A stretch of DNA of 64,000 bases from Aristaeella lactis (GTDB taxonomy: Bacteria; Bacillota; Clostridia; Christensenellales; Aristaeellaceae), in the NCBI RefSeq assembly GCF_018118585.1, contig NZ_CP069421.1, forward strand, positions 124,001-188,000, written 5' to 3'. Shown here one piece after another: positions 50,901 to 60,666 of the stretch; positions within the stretch are counted from its first letter, which is position 1, and each line of letters begins with the position of its first letter. The translations under genes were made by a program, and so were the position numbers. The notes beneath the pieces were generated by a model. That model searched no databases. It saw only the letters and a list, made by a program, of their open reading frames with translations, and had not been told where the DNA came from.

Positions 50901-53900
50901 AGCTGATTGCTGTCCGGACTGAGATTGAGCCGACGGTACCCCCGACGCCGATTACAGAAGATCTGGATGTATATATTAATTGGACAGCAGACCAGCCCAG
51001 CGATGCGGAAATAACCGTATCGATCAGCGGTGTTGGGACCCTGGTTCTGAATAATGCCAACAATTACACAGGCAAGTTTAAAGATCTTACCATAGGAGAA
51101 ACTTACACGCTGACCGCGGAAGTGACGGGCGGCAGTGGAACGAGCCTGGTCAATTCTACCGTGACAACTGATCCAATTGTTGCCGGGTCGAATACAGCTA
51201 AATTTGATGCTGAATACTATTCATCGGACAATTACAGGGATCTGACAGTCAGAATCAACTGGTCCGGAAATGCGCCGGAAGGTGATGTGAATATCACAGC
51301 ATCGACAGACGGGAAGACAGTAACTCTGAACAGAAGTAATAATTGGACGGCCACGATTCAGAATCTGTTAATTGATCACAACTATCCGGTGCAGCTTACT
51401 ATTCCGGAAAATAGTGGTGTGTCTGTTGTATTGAACCCGAAGACTGCAGAAATAACAGATGCCGAAACCAACGAAGTCGTATTTGATTGTACCTATGCAG
51501 GACAGCAACCGACTACGCAGGATCTTACTGTTACTATAAACTGGAACAATCCGCCCAGTGATTTAAGTGTGCCGGTATATGCTGTCAACGGAGATGAAAC
51601 GAAAACAATAACATTGACTTCAAATGGCACCAGCACATGGACAGGAACGATTACGGGCCTGACGGTTGGGAACACTTATCAGGTATACTGTGGTACATTT
51701 GGCGGAAGCAACGCAGAAAAAGCTGATGTTACAGATGATCCAAAGAATATTCCGATTGTTGCAGGCACTAATAGTGTAGAATTTAGCGGAACATATACGA
51801 ACAGTCAGCCTGATCCTGATCAAAAAATAACATTAACAATCTATAGACAAGAGGGTAATAATGAGAACTCTCGTGATGTGATTTATGGACCGACGGAGTT
51901 TGACGTAGGAACAATTGACGTTACAGTTGTAACTAAAGGATATGGCTTGTCTGTAAATTATTCGGCAACCAATGGCGCAAGTGGTTCTACGACACCCGAA
52001 AACAGTGATAATGAACATGCACAAACAATTCCTTTCACATTTACCACTTCCGGAGAACATAGTATTACATTTGCAACTGGATGGAGTTTAAGCTCTATTG
52101 TCAGTGCAAGTGCTTCTCAATCAACAAACAGCGGTTTGCTGGTGGAGAATCTTAAGAAGGTTCGGTATATAGCTTCAAACGGTACCTCTGATGTCACTTT
52201 AAGGTCTACTGGGTCTTCAATAAATATCCAGCAAGGTCTGAAAGCATTGAAGGAAGTTGTTGGAGATGTGGCAGAGGGTGACTATGAGCTGATTGGAGAG
52301 CCTGTCACACTGCAATATAATGCAGAGAATCCTAACTTGAGCTGGAAATATGTATGGGAAGACTTGCCAGAGTATTGTCAGGTTGTAGATGAAGAGACTC
52401 AGAAAGTAACAGAATATAATCTGACTTACTATGTTATCGAAACTTCTACCAATCCAACAAATATCGTAGAGAACACATATGCGTGGAATAACGATCATAG
52501 TGCTGTAACGATTACGAATACAGAAGACTCGAAGAGTGTATCTGTGGAGAAAATCTGGAAGGACGCAGCCGGAGATACGCTGCCGTGGCCTGGCGATAAT
52601 GTTGTGGTAACGGTCACGCTGGTGGCAGACGGAACAGAGACGAACAAGACGGTCGAGCTGGACAAGGACCATACCAGCGGAAGCTTTACTGGATTGGCGA
52701 TCACAAATGAAGATGGCGATGAGATTGAATATACCATCGCCGAAACGAACGTGAGTGGTGTGCCAATTGGTTATAGTGCAGCAATAACGGAGAACGAAGC
52801 AGGCAATGGATATGTTGTCACGAATACTCTGAAGACTGTCGACATTACAGTTGACAAGATCTGGTCGCTGGCGGAAGCGAACAGCGCGGTTGTCTGCGAT
52901 GCGACAAATGTCACATGGCCGGCGGGAACGACGGTCAGCGTGAAGCTGCAGAAGAAGGTCGGCGACGGAGAAGTCAAGGATGTGGAGGGTGATGACGCGA
53001 CAGCGACGCTGAGCGCGGCACATCCGAGCCATACCTTCGAAGACCTGGTCGAATATGAAGGCGACCAGAAGGTCACATATTCCGTGAAGGAAGTGGCGAT
53101 CGAAGGTACATATGCGGCGAACTTCAACCTGGGCAGCGCGGAGAAACAGGATGACGGCAGCTACAGGATCACGAACAGTGAGAAGGAAGCCGGCCTGACG
53201 ATTACGAAGAGCTTCGGCGATTCGGATCTGACGGATGCCCAGAAGGGGAATATCGTCTTCAAGGTGACAGGCAACGGACTGAAGAAGGACGGTACAGCCG
53301 TCAGCGAACTGACGAAGAAGTACAGCGACTTCACGGGTGATCCGAAGAAGTGGGTACTGACGCAGGCCGACGGTATCATGGACGGCGTGACATACACTGT
53401 AAGCGAGACCGCGGACAGTGTGGAGATCACGGGTTACAACCGGACAACGACCGTAAAGGTGAACAGCGACGAGGCAAACGAGCAGCTGAGCGACAGCATA
53501 ACAATTGCTGAAGGCACCGGAACGGTAGCGTTCGTGAATACGTATACCAAGAAGACTGTCGACATTACAGTTGACAAGATCTGGTCGCTGGCGGAAGCGA
53601 ACAGCGCGGTTGTCTGCGATGCGACAAATGTCACATGGCCGGCGGGAACGACGGTCAGCGTGAAGCTGCAGAAGAAGGTCGGCGACGGAGAAGTCAAGGA
53701 TGTGGAGGGTGATGACGCGACAGCGACGCTGAGCGCGGCACATCCGAGCCATACCTTCGAAGACCTGGTCGAATATGAAGGCGACCAGAAGGTCACATAT
53801 TCCGTGAAGGAAGTGGCGATCGAAGGTACATATGCGGCGAACTTCAACCTGGGCAGCGCGGAGAAACAGGATGACGGCAGCTACAGGATCACGAACAGTG

Positions 53901-54898
53901 AGAAGGAAGCCGGCCTGACGATTACGAAGAGCTTCGGCGATTCGGATCTGACGGATGCCCAGAAGGGGAATATCGTCTTCAAGGTGACAGGCAACGGACT
54001 GAAGAAGGACGGTACAGCCGTCAGCGAACTGACGAAGAAGTACAGCGACTTCACGGGCGATCCGAAGAAGTGGGTACTGACGCAGGCCGACGGTATCATG
54101 GACGGCGTGACATACACTGTAAGCGAGACCGCGGACAGTGTGGAGATCACGGGTTACAACCGGACAACGACCGTAAAGGTGAACAGCGACGAGGCGAACG
54201 AGCAGCTGAGCGACAGCATAACAATTGCTGAAGGCACCGGAACGGTAGCGTTCGTGAATACGTATACCAAGAAGACTGTCAACATTACAGTTGACAAGAT
54301 CTGGTCGCTGGCGGAAGCGAACAGCGCGGTTGTCTGCGATGCGACAAATGTCACATGGCCGGCGGGAACGACGGTCAGCGTGAAGCTGCAGAAGAAGGTC
54401 GGCGACGGAGAAGTCAAGGATGTGGAGGGTGATGACGCGACAGCGACACTGAGCGCGGCACATCCGAGCCATACCTTCGAAGACCTGGTCGAATATGAAG
54501 GCGACCAGAAGGTCACATATTCCGTGAAGGAAGTGGCGATCGAAGGTACATATGCGGCGAACTTCAACCTGGGCAGCGCGGAGAAACAGGATGACGGCAG
54601 CTACAGGATCACGAACAGTGAGAAGGAAGCCGGCCTGACGATTACGAAGAGCTTCGGCGATTCGGATCTGACGGATGCCCAGAAGGGGAATATCGTCTTC
54701 AAGGTGACAGGCAACGGACTGAAGAAGGACGGTACAGCCGTCAGCGAACTGACGAAGAAGTACAGCGACTTCACGGGTGATCCGAAGAAGTGGGTACTGA
54801 CGCAGGCCGACGGTATCATGGACGGCGTGACATACACTGTAAGCGAGACCGCGGACAGTGTGGAGATCACGCAGGTTACAACCGGACAACGACCGTAA
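44975..54898 (+). CDS. giant secreted adhesin, N-terminal frame (Cna-B/FctA-type, repeat-rich)
   Basis: An open frame of 3307 residues, the first part of an 18.8 kb gene. Signal peptide 1-28 (MRYTLKKTTAFLLVLVMLVN onwards). Residues ~30-1060 hold several ~100-residue modules with LNGNYYIVA/LTGNYYMVAS cores. Residues ~1070-1455 resemble a choice-of-anchor-A region, ending GHIVAPKGYIDVQGG and YTGATLIGFYGDLGF. About three FctA-like isopeptide domains follow (~1456-1950, KYKFTLEELTP and IISFEDISFDSAGTYYFRVYEV). Three ~95-residue modules with VYINWTADQPSD-type cores come next, then Cna-B domains from ~2520. From residue ~2623 begin 240-residue tandem repeats (VDKIWSLAEANS, then LTITKSFGDSDL and VAFVNTYTKK). 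A +2 indel at 54872 ends the frame early. Confidence 0.85.
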   Translation: MRYTLKKTTAFLLVLVMLVNIFPLSVFAADGNTGEVEPAGLPSSYSVKLDVEDGIEYVPQGYYVIAFNPSGIAILSAELSYAPDGTELSFDSLNGQQQANLGSGYSYIVVKPNTKQYTLDDDWRGTTLSGAKTQPKYDVLTEDGILDGLYFSWSDTSTTNGIITLTVANEAPTKATRDGSNVTVTVEATNIDLSADGSRYYIVVGSNDDIAPYQNQEITASSPAGTYGFSVDRLDEVNTLFVILKRYESGETPTPNENGNDVVFNLNTSNTISVGENDYNLSWEKTGDSSYKITITKSENNQGGGNEPEPTEPDEHIAIVKLGKGVNLSGTIYAIFFDRTRDGYGSVIELTGMTSGTNHTIHSGTTFSHPDKNPTTINYTSGDTTDVVILMVGPNDYFSFENALRGQLNGTKIDKDSSTYNSFPVQYIRNDAGDITTIIVGTLPEYEAKILFKEDGTEVTPSLNGRYYILASTDGDAFDLYAPVSSNGTVGSFVGDNAVSNGKLPGIQRIQIVEYTGSNDNPTLQELQSTGNVWLADGSEMEEYTLNYPETLEPENNIITFTAESPKRYTSSIQYYEGDTAQNNADLNGNYYIVAYKNGEPVAYSAVPSNSGNMVFTDDRGNVIRLAEDMTLEIKKTDSANASLEEAAAASTATTLGEYALTHRFDETNAVCTFEAKRNERKDVEVRYYDKNGNPDNNPELTGNYYMVASDGDEALYYAKVSTSDNNTFSNGVDSFTGLPEGMAVKLVEYRGTKTNPTLADLKDLEATTKLGKYTWEQLRTRADPGYVFTATETGKIIVRVSTYEHDNETPLVPDKKIPGKYYIRVPLLSGTDGTELWGYALQEFEFPEDKDYIDVEIEKFVLKNANAFEPNTPAINLDDGYHIDTRPGQIRVIKLKGGPAERPKNYEEACDTAHVEDTPPEGWAFGGGEATDDGYNVHLKRATATPRYHVRLKFDTTDPDEINLDGGAYVKVTVEHNVGQDTYGYVQLSNATHKTAEYLTVDEENGCTYIDIPITEWKKANGDAAGPAEQTFTGSEKKVTTEIAYPKQNTSGTKPSDGAKVNTGEYLNSFQIISYSSVEANGTSQGRTIIGDPDYDSYLDVYDVIELKKNTDKFTGYTLEQILNGYNIVTLCPNTVASPSDSGASAFGDGDFLMDQHQMGGVLVRGDIIYRNGTGVADSSQITKPSVVGGYVPQRQSSFFNNRQNNDNNWNSYVGSVNTVVGDHYINGAYTGENGYTGTKPNGVTVVDDDYIDWDRLQNMVISTSNSLGNTGTSNYTVDQNKTNTYNVYAGSNVTINYPENTEVTINIIVLNADGTPRQFPEITGQIYVNGHYETVRTYDYSDIPATVVNNLGTGTYTSPKVTINGNPLSTVEDGAGMSLLWNYPNAQRVNVTNAVTPEFGHIVAPKGYIDVQGGNNSGCMVGNKVRSAGEGHLYPYTGATLIGFYGDLGFEKTVNGAKPTEKQKYKFTLEELTPHLTNSEYNTRMAALTGEDKEQRVFWQRLQTVNNEAGNNDSKDIISFEDISFDSAGTYYFRVYEVPEVITNTTLDSHQFLIECNVIQYAVDASHSELRMGSIKYYEINSEEPLLHISSSNSGKNASLNLAAIGAEHDLTWGNNDQCDTGITFANTFTKAETFVTFTGTKHLEGRKLRDKEFTFTVTDVTDPDESKHTEVATGTNKYNGTYDNEIHFTQISYKAEDFAENGETKQFIYKIKEDIPDEAEEVTDEETGETVYVWQDITYDSTVITATVDVTYNPNADVNNGESYFTTEITYDPEAPAFSNTYTATVQEDLKATKTISGQRNKFIAGDKWTFTLTAEEIEQPEEPSGEPTEEPSGETSEETTEEPAKTPIPMPVKDGVTTTQVTVEPDAEGNIANVDFGTITFTKADVGRTYVYTIHEEESTVDGVTSDPIDKTVTITVTENENETLKVTKVLSDPTMSFVNLDVGSTDIGVQKIWKNSNGQTVNRTSGSATVQLIAVRTEIEPTVPPTPITEDLDVYINWTADQPSDAEITVSISGVGTLVLNNANNYTGKFKDLTIGETYTLTAEVTGGSGTSLVNSTVTTDPIVAGSNTAKFDAEYYSSDNYRDLTVRINWSGNAPEGDVNITASTDGKTVTLNRSNNWTATIQNLLIDHNYPVQLTIPENSGVSVVLNPKTAEITDAETNEVVFDCTYAGQQPTTQDLTVTINWNNPPSDLSVPVYAVNGDETKTITLTSNGTSTWTGTITGLTVGNTYQVYCGTFGGSNAEKADVTDDPKNIPIVAGTNSVEFSGTYTNSQPDPDQKITLTIYRQEGNNENSRDVIYGPTEFDVGTIDVTVVTKGYGLSVNYSATNGASGSTTPENSDNEHAQTIPFTFTTSGEHSITFATGWSLSSIVSASASQSTNSGLLVENLKKVRYIASNGTSDVTLRSTGSSINIQQGLKALKEVVGDVAEGDYELIGEPVTLQYNAENPNLSWKYVWEDLPEYCQVVDEETQKVTEYNLTYYVIETSTNPTNIVENTYAWNNDHSAVTITNTEDSKSVSVEKIWKDAAGDTLPWPGDNVVVTVTLVADGTETNKTVELDKDHTSGSFTGLAITNEDGDEIEYTIAETNVSGVPIGYSAAITENEAGNGYVVTNTLKTVDITVDKIWSLAEANSAVVCDATNVTWPAGTTVSVKLQKKVGDGEVKDVEGDDATATLSAAHPSHTFEDLVEYEGDQKVTYSVKEVAIEGTYAANFNLGSAEKQDDGSYRITNSEKEAGLTITKSFGDSDLTDAQKGNIVFKVTGNGLKKDGTAVSELTKKYSDFTGDPKKWVLTQADGIMDGVTYTVSETADSVEITGYNRTTTVKVNSDEANEQLSDSITIAEGTGTVAFVNTYTKKTVDITVDKIWSLAEANSAVVCDATNVTWPAGTTVSVKLQKKVGDGEVKDVEGDDATATLSAAHPSHTFEDLVEYEGDQKVTYSVKEVAIEGTYAANFNLGSAEKQDDGSYRITNSEKEAGLTITKSFGDSDLTDAQKGNIVFKVTGNGLKKDGTAVSELTKKYSDFTGDPKKWVLTQADGIMDGVTYTVSETADSVEITGYNRTTTVKVNSDEANEQLSDSITIAEGTGTVAFVNTYTKKTVNITVDKIWSLAEANSAVVCDATNVTWPAGTTVSVKLQKKVGDGEVKDVEGDDATATLSAAHPSHTFEDLVEYEGDQKVTYSVKEVAIEGTYAANFNLGSAEKQDDGSYRITNSEKEAGLTITKSFGDSDLTDAQKGNIVFKVTGNGLKKDGTAVSELTKKYSDFTGDPKKWVLTQADGIMDGVTYTVSETADSVEITQVTTGQRP

Positions 54899-55674
54899 AG
54901 GTGAACAGCGACGAGGCGAACGAGCAGCTGAGCGACAGCATAACAATTGCTGAAGGCACCGGAACGGTAGCGTTCGTGAATACGTATACCAAGAAGACTG
55001 TCGACATTACAGTTGACAAGATCTGGTCGCTGGCGGAAGCGAACAGCGCGGTTGTCTGCGATGCGACAAATGTCACATGGCCGGCGGGAACGACGGTCAG
55101 CGTGAAGCTGCAGAAGAAGGTCGGCGACGGAGAAGTCAAGGATGTGGAGGGTGATGACGCGACAGCGACGCTGAGCGCGGCACATCCGAGCCATACCTTC
55201 GAAGACCTGGTCGAATATGAAGGCGACCAGAAGGTCACATATTCCGTGAAGGAAGTGGCGATCGAAGGTACATATGCGGCGAACTTCAACCTGGGCAGCG
55301 CGGAGAAACAGGATGACGGCAGCTACAGGATCACGAACAGTGAGAAGGAAGCCGGCCTGACGATTACGAAGAGCTTCGGCGATTCGGATCTGACGGATGC
55401 CCAGAAGGGGAATATCGTCTTCAAGGTGACAGGCAACGGACTGAAGAAGGACGGTACAGCCGTCAGCGAACTGACGAAGAAGTACAGCGACTTCACGGGT
55501 GATCCGAAGAAGTGGGTACTGACGCAGGCCGACGGTATCATGGACGGCGTGACATACACTGTAAGCGAGACCGCGGACAGTGTGGAGATCACGCAGTTAC
55601 AACCGGACAACGACCGTAAAGGTGAACAGCGACGAGGCGAACGAGCAGCTGAGCGACAGCATAACAATTGCTGA
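54790..55674 (+). pseudogene. giant adhesin fragment, repeat unit 4 frame
   Basis: Continuation of the adhesin in the next frame. Codons upstream of about 54874 are shadow; from GYNRTTTVKVNSDE on, the repeat protein is read normally through unit 4. At 55594 the motif GATCACG is followed by CAGTTAC instead of GGTTAC (net +1) and the frame is lost again. There is no ribosome site of its own. Confidence 0.7.
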
Positions 55675-56083
55675 AGGCACCGGAACGGTAGCGTTCGTGA
55701 ATACGTATACCAAGAAGACTGTCGACATTACAGTTGACAAGATCTGGTCGCTGGCGGAAGCGAACAGCGCGGTTGTCTGCGATGCGACAAATGTCACATG
55801 GCCGGCGGGAACGACGGTCAGCGTGAAGCTGCAGAAGAAGGTCGGCGACGGAGAAGTCAAGGATGTGGAGGGTGATGACGCGACAGCGACGCTGAGCGCG
55901 GCACATCCGAGCCATACCTTCGAAGACCTGGTCGAATATGAAGGCGACCAGAAGGTCACATATTCCGTGAAGGAAGTGGCGATCGAAGAGGTACATATGC
56001 GGCGAACTTCAACCTGGGCAGCGCGGAGAAACAGGATGACGGCAGCTACAGGATCACGAACAGTGAGAAGGAAGCCGGCCTGA
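55580..56083 (+). pseudogene. giant adhesin fragment, first half of repeat unit 5
   Basis: Reads GYNRTTT-type repeat sequence and the Cna-B half of unit 5. At about 55986 an extra AG (GATCGAAGAGGTAC instead of GATCGAAGGTAC) shifts the frame; the residues after VAIEE are shadow. Confidence 0.65.
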
Positions 56084-56340
56084 CGATTACGAAGAGCTTC
56101 GGCGATTCGGATCTGACGGATGCCCAGAAGGGGAATATCGTCTTCAAGGTGACAGGCAACGGACTGAAGAAGGACGGTACAGCCGTCAGCGAACTGACGA
56201 AGAAGTACAGCGACTTCACGGGTGATCCGAAGAAGTGGGTACTGACGCAGGCCGACGGTATCATGGACGGCGTGACATACACTGTAAGCGAGACCGCGGA
56301 CAGTGTGGAGATCACGGTTACAACCGGACAACGACCGTAA
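55990..56340 (+). pseudogene. giant adhesin fragment, second half of repeat unit 5
   Basis: Without an own start codon, this stretch codes the second half of unit 5 (YAANFNLGSAEKQ to DSVEIT) and ends soon after a missing G at 56316 (GATCACGGTTAC, net -1). Confidence 0.6.
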
Positions 56341-57992
56341 AGGTGAACAGCGACGAGGCGAACGAGCAGCTGAGCGACAGCATAACAATTGCTGAAGGCA
56401 CCGGAACGGTAGCGTTCGTGAATACGTATACCAAGAAGACTGTCGACATTACAGTTGACAAGATCTGGTCGCTGGCGGAAGCGAACAGCGCGGTTGTCTG
56501 CGATGCGACAAATGTCACATGGCCGGCGGGAACGACGGTCAGCGTGAAGCTGCAGAAGAAGGTCGGCGACGGAGAAGTCAAGGATGTGGAGGGTGATGAC
56601 GCGACAGCGACGCTGAGCGCGGCACATCCGAGCCATACCTTCGAAGACCTGGTCGAATATGAAGGCGACCAGAAGGTCACATATTCCGTGAAGGAAGTGG
56701 CGATCGAAGGTACATATGCGGCGAACTTCAACCTGGGCAGCGCGGAGAAACAGGATGACGGCAGCTACAGGATCACGAACAGTGAGAAGGAAGCCGGCCT
56801 GACGATTACGAAGAGCTTCGGCGATTCGGATCTGACGGATGCCCAGAAGGGGAATATCGTCTTCAAGGTGACAGGCAACGGACTGAAGAAGGACGGTACA
56901 GCCGTCAGCGAACTGACGAAGAAGTACAGCGACTTCACGGGCGATCCGAAGAAGTGGGTACTGACGCAGGCCGACGGTATCATGGACGGCGTGACATACA
57001 CTGTAAGCGAGACCGCGGACAGTGTGGAGATCACGGGTTACAACCGGACAACGACCGTAAAGGTGAACAGCGACGAGGCGAACGAGCAGCTGAGCGACAG
57101 CATAACAATTGCTGAAGGCACCGGAACGGTAGCGTTCGTGAATACGTATACCAAGAAGACTGTCAACATTACAGTTGACAAGATCTGGTCGCTGGCGGAA
57201 GCGAACAGCGCGGTTGTCTGCGATGCGACAAATGTCACATGGCCGGCGGGAACGACGGTCAGCGTGAAGCTGCAGAAGAAGGTCGGCGACGGAGAAGTCA
57301 AGGATGTGGAGGGTGATGACGCGACAGCGACACTGAGCGCGGCACATCCGAGCCATACCTTCGAAGACCTGGTCGAATATGAAGGCGACCAGAAGGTCAC
57401 ATATTCCGTGAAGGAAGTGGCGATCGAAGGTACATATGCGGCGAACTTCAACCTGGGCAGCGCGGAGAAACAGGATGACGGCAGCTACAGGATCACGAAC
57501 AGTGAGAAGGAAGCCGGCCTGACGATTACGAAGAGCTTCGGCGATTCGGATCTGACGGATGCCCAGAAGGGGAATATCGTCTTCAAGGTGACAGGCAACG
57601 GACTGAAGAAGGACGGTACAGCCGTCAGCGAACTGACGAAGAAGTACAGCGACTTCACGGGTGATCCGAAGAAGTGGGTACTGACGCAGGCCGACGGTAT
57701 CATGGACGGCGTGACATACACTGTAAGCGAGACCGCGGACAGTGTGGAGATCACGCCAGGTTACAACCGGACAACGACCGTAAAGGTGAACAGCGACGAG
57801 GCGAACGAGCAGCTGAGCGACAGCATAACAATTGCTGAAGGCACCGGAACGGTAGCGTTCGTGAATACGTATACCAAGAAGACTGTCGACATTACAGTTG
57901 ACAAGATCTGGTCGCTGGCGGAAGCGAACAGCGCGGTTGTCTGCGATGCGACAAATGTCACATGGCCGGCGGGAACGACGGTCAGCGCGTGA
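56235..57992 (+). pseudogene. giant adhesin fragment, repeat units 6-7 and start of 8
   Basis: From about 56317 the adhesin is read through units 6 and 7. The junction after unit 7 has three extra bases (GATCACGCCAGGTTAC, 57756), which keeps the frame and adds one Pro (EITPGYN). A duplicated CG at about 57986 (GTCAGCGCGTGAAG) then shifts the frame and gives a stop. Confidence 0.7.
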
Positions 57993-58504
57993 AGCTGCAG
58001 AAGAAGGTCGGCGACGGAGAAGTCAAGGATGTGGAGGGTGATGACGCGACAGCGACGCTGAGCGCGGCACATCCGAGCCATACCTTCGAAGACCTGGTCG
58101 AATATGAAGGCGACCAGAAGGTCACATATTCCGTGAAGGAAGTGGCGATCGAAGGTACATATGCGGCGAACTTCAACCTGGGCAGCGCGGAGAAACAGGA
58201 TGACGGCAGCTACAGGATCACGAACAGTGAGAAGGAAGCCGGCCTGACGATTACGAAGAGCTTCGGCGATTCGGATCTGACGGATGCCCAGAAGGGGAAT
58301 ATCGTCTTCAAGGTGACAGGCAACGGACTGAAGAAGGACGGTACAGCCGTCAGCGAACTGACGAAGAAGTACAGCGACTTCACGGGTGATCCGAAGAAGT
58401 GGGTACTGACGCAGGCCGACGGTATCATGGACGGCGTGACATACACTGTAAGCGAGACCGCGGACAGTGTGGAGATCACGGTTACAACCGGACAACGACC
58501 GTAA
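57962..58504 (+). pseudogene. giant adhesin fragment, rest of repeat unit 8
   Basis: From KLQKKVGDGEVK (about 57989) it reads the rest of unit 8 and ends shortly after a missing G at 58480 (GATCACGGTTAC). Confidence 0.65.
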
Positions 58505-60666
58505 AGGTGAACAGCGACGAGGCGAACGAGCAGCTGAGCGACAGCATAACAATTGCTGAAGGCACCGGAACGGTAGCGTTCGTGAATACGTATACCAAGA
58601 AGACTGTCGACATTACAGTTGACAAGATCTGGTCGCTGGCGGAAGCGAACAGCGCGGTTGTCTGCGATGCGACAAATGTCACATGGCCGGCGGGAACGAC
58701 GGTCAGCGTGAAGCTGCAGAAGAAGGTCGGCGACGGAGAAGTCAAGGATGTGGAGGGTGATGACGCGACAGCGACGCTGAGCGCGGCACATCCGAGCCAT
58801 ACCTTCGAAGACCTGGTCGAATATGAAGGCGACCAGAAGGTCACATATTCCGTGAAGGAAGTGGCGATCGAAGGTACATATGCGGCGAACTTCAACCTGG
58901 GCAGCGCGGAGAAACAGGATGACGGCAGCTACAGGATCACGAACAGTGAGAAGGAAGCCGGCCTGACGATTACGAAGAGCTTCGGCGATTCGGATCTGAC
59001 GGATGCCCAGAAGGGGAATATCGTCTTCAAGGTGACAGGCAACGGACTGAAGAAGGACGGTACAGCCGTCAGCGAACTGACGAAGAAGTACAGCGACTTC
59101 ACGGGCGATCCGAAGAAGTGGGTACTGACGCAGGCCGACGGTATCATGGACGGCGTGACATACACTGTAAGCGAGACCGCGGACAGTGTGGAGATCACGG
59201 GTTACAACCGGACAACGACCGTAAAGGTGAACAGCGACGAGGCGAACGAGCAGCTGAGCGACAGCATAACAATTGCTGAAGGCACCGGAACGGTAGCGTT
59301 CGTGAATACGTATACCAAGAAGACTGTCGACATTACAGTTGACAAGATCTGGTCGCTGGCGGAAGCGAACAGCGCGGTTGTCTGCGATGCGACAAATGTC
59401 ACATGGCCGGCGGGAACGACGGTCAGCGTGAAGCTGCAGAAGAAGGTCGGCGACGGAGAAGTCAAGGATGTGGAGGGTGATGACGCGACAGCGACGCTGA
59501 GCGCGGCACATCCGAGCCATACCTTCGAAGACCTGGTCGAATATGAAGGCGACCAGAAGGTCACATATTCCGTGAAGGAAGTGGCGATCGAAGGTACATA
59601 TGCGGCGAACTTCAACCTGGGCAGCGCGGAGAAACAGGATGACGGCAGCTACAGGATCACGAACAGTGAGAAGGAAGCCGGCCTGACGATTACGAAGAGC
59701 TTCGGCGATTCGGATCTGACGGATGCCCAGAAGGGGAATATCGTCTTCAAGGTGACAGGCAACGGACTGAAGAAGGACGGTACAGCCGTCAGCGAACTGA
59801 CGAAGAAGTACAGCGACTTCACGGGCGATCCGAAGAAGTGGGTACTGACGCAGGCCGACGGTATCATGGACGGCGTGACATACACTGTAAGCGAGACCGC
59901 GGACAGTGTGGAGATCACGGGTTACAACCGGACAACGACCGTAAAGGTGAACAGCGACGAGGCGAACGAGCAGCTGAGCGACAGCATAACAATTGCTGAA
60001 GGCACCGGAACGGTAGCGTTCGTGAATACGTATACCAAGAAGACTGTCAACATTACAGTTGACAAGATCTGGTCGCTGGCGGAAGCGAACAGCGCGGTTG
60101 TCTGCGATGCGACAAATGTCACATGGCCGGCGGGAACGACGGTCAGCGTGAAGCTGCAGAAGAAGGTCGGCGACGGAGAAGTCAAGGATGTGGAGGGTGA
60201 TGACGCGACAGCGACACTGAGCGCGGCACATCCGAGCCATACCTTCGAAGACCTGGTCGAATATGAAGGCGACCAGAAGGTCACATATTCCGTGAAGGAA
60301 GTGGCGATCGAAGGTACATATGCGGCGAACTTCAACCTGGGCAGCGCGGAGAAACAGGATGACGGCAGCTACAGGATCACGAACAGTGAGAAGGAAGCCG
60401 GCCTGACGATTACGAAGAGCTTCGGCGATTCGGATCTGACGGATGCCCAGAAGGGGAATATCGTCTTCAAGGTGACAGGCAACGGACTGAAGAAGGACGG
60501 TACAGCCGTCAGCGAACTGACGAAGAAGTACAGCGACTTCACGGGTGATCCGAAGAAGTGGGTACTGACGCAGGCCGACGGTATCATGGACGGCGTGACA
60601 TACACTGTAAGCGAGACCGCGGACAGTGTGGAGATCACGCAGGTTACAACCGGACAACGACCGTAA
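58399..60666 (+). pseudogene. giant adhesin fragment, repeat units 9-11
   Basis: From about 58481 three complete 720-base units are read in one frame without interruption. The junction after unit 11 (GATCACGCAGGTTAC, 60640) has two extra bases and leads to a stop. Confidence 0.7.

Noticed and set aside
52217-54946. Long open frame on the minus strand (and further long minus frames across 54.6-61.5 kb)
   Set aside because: It mirrors the codon pattern of the 720-bp repeats on the plus strand, where the adhesin domains are recognisable; it has no ribosome site and repeats with the same period.
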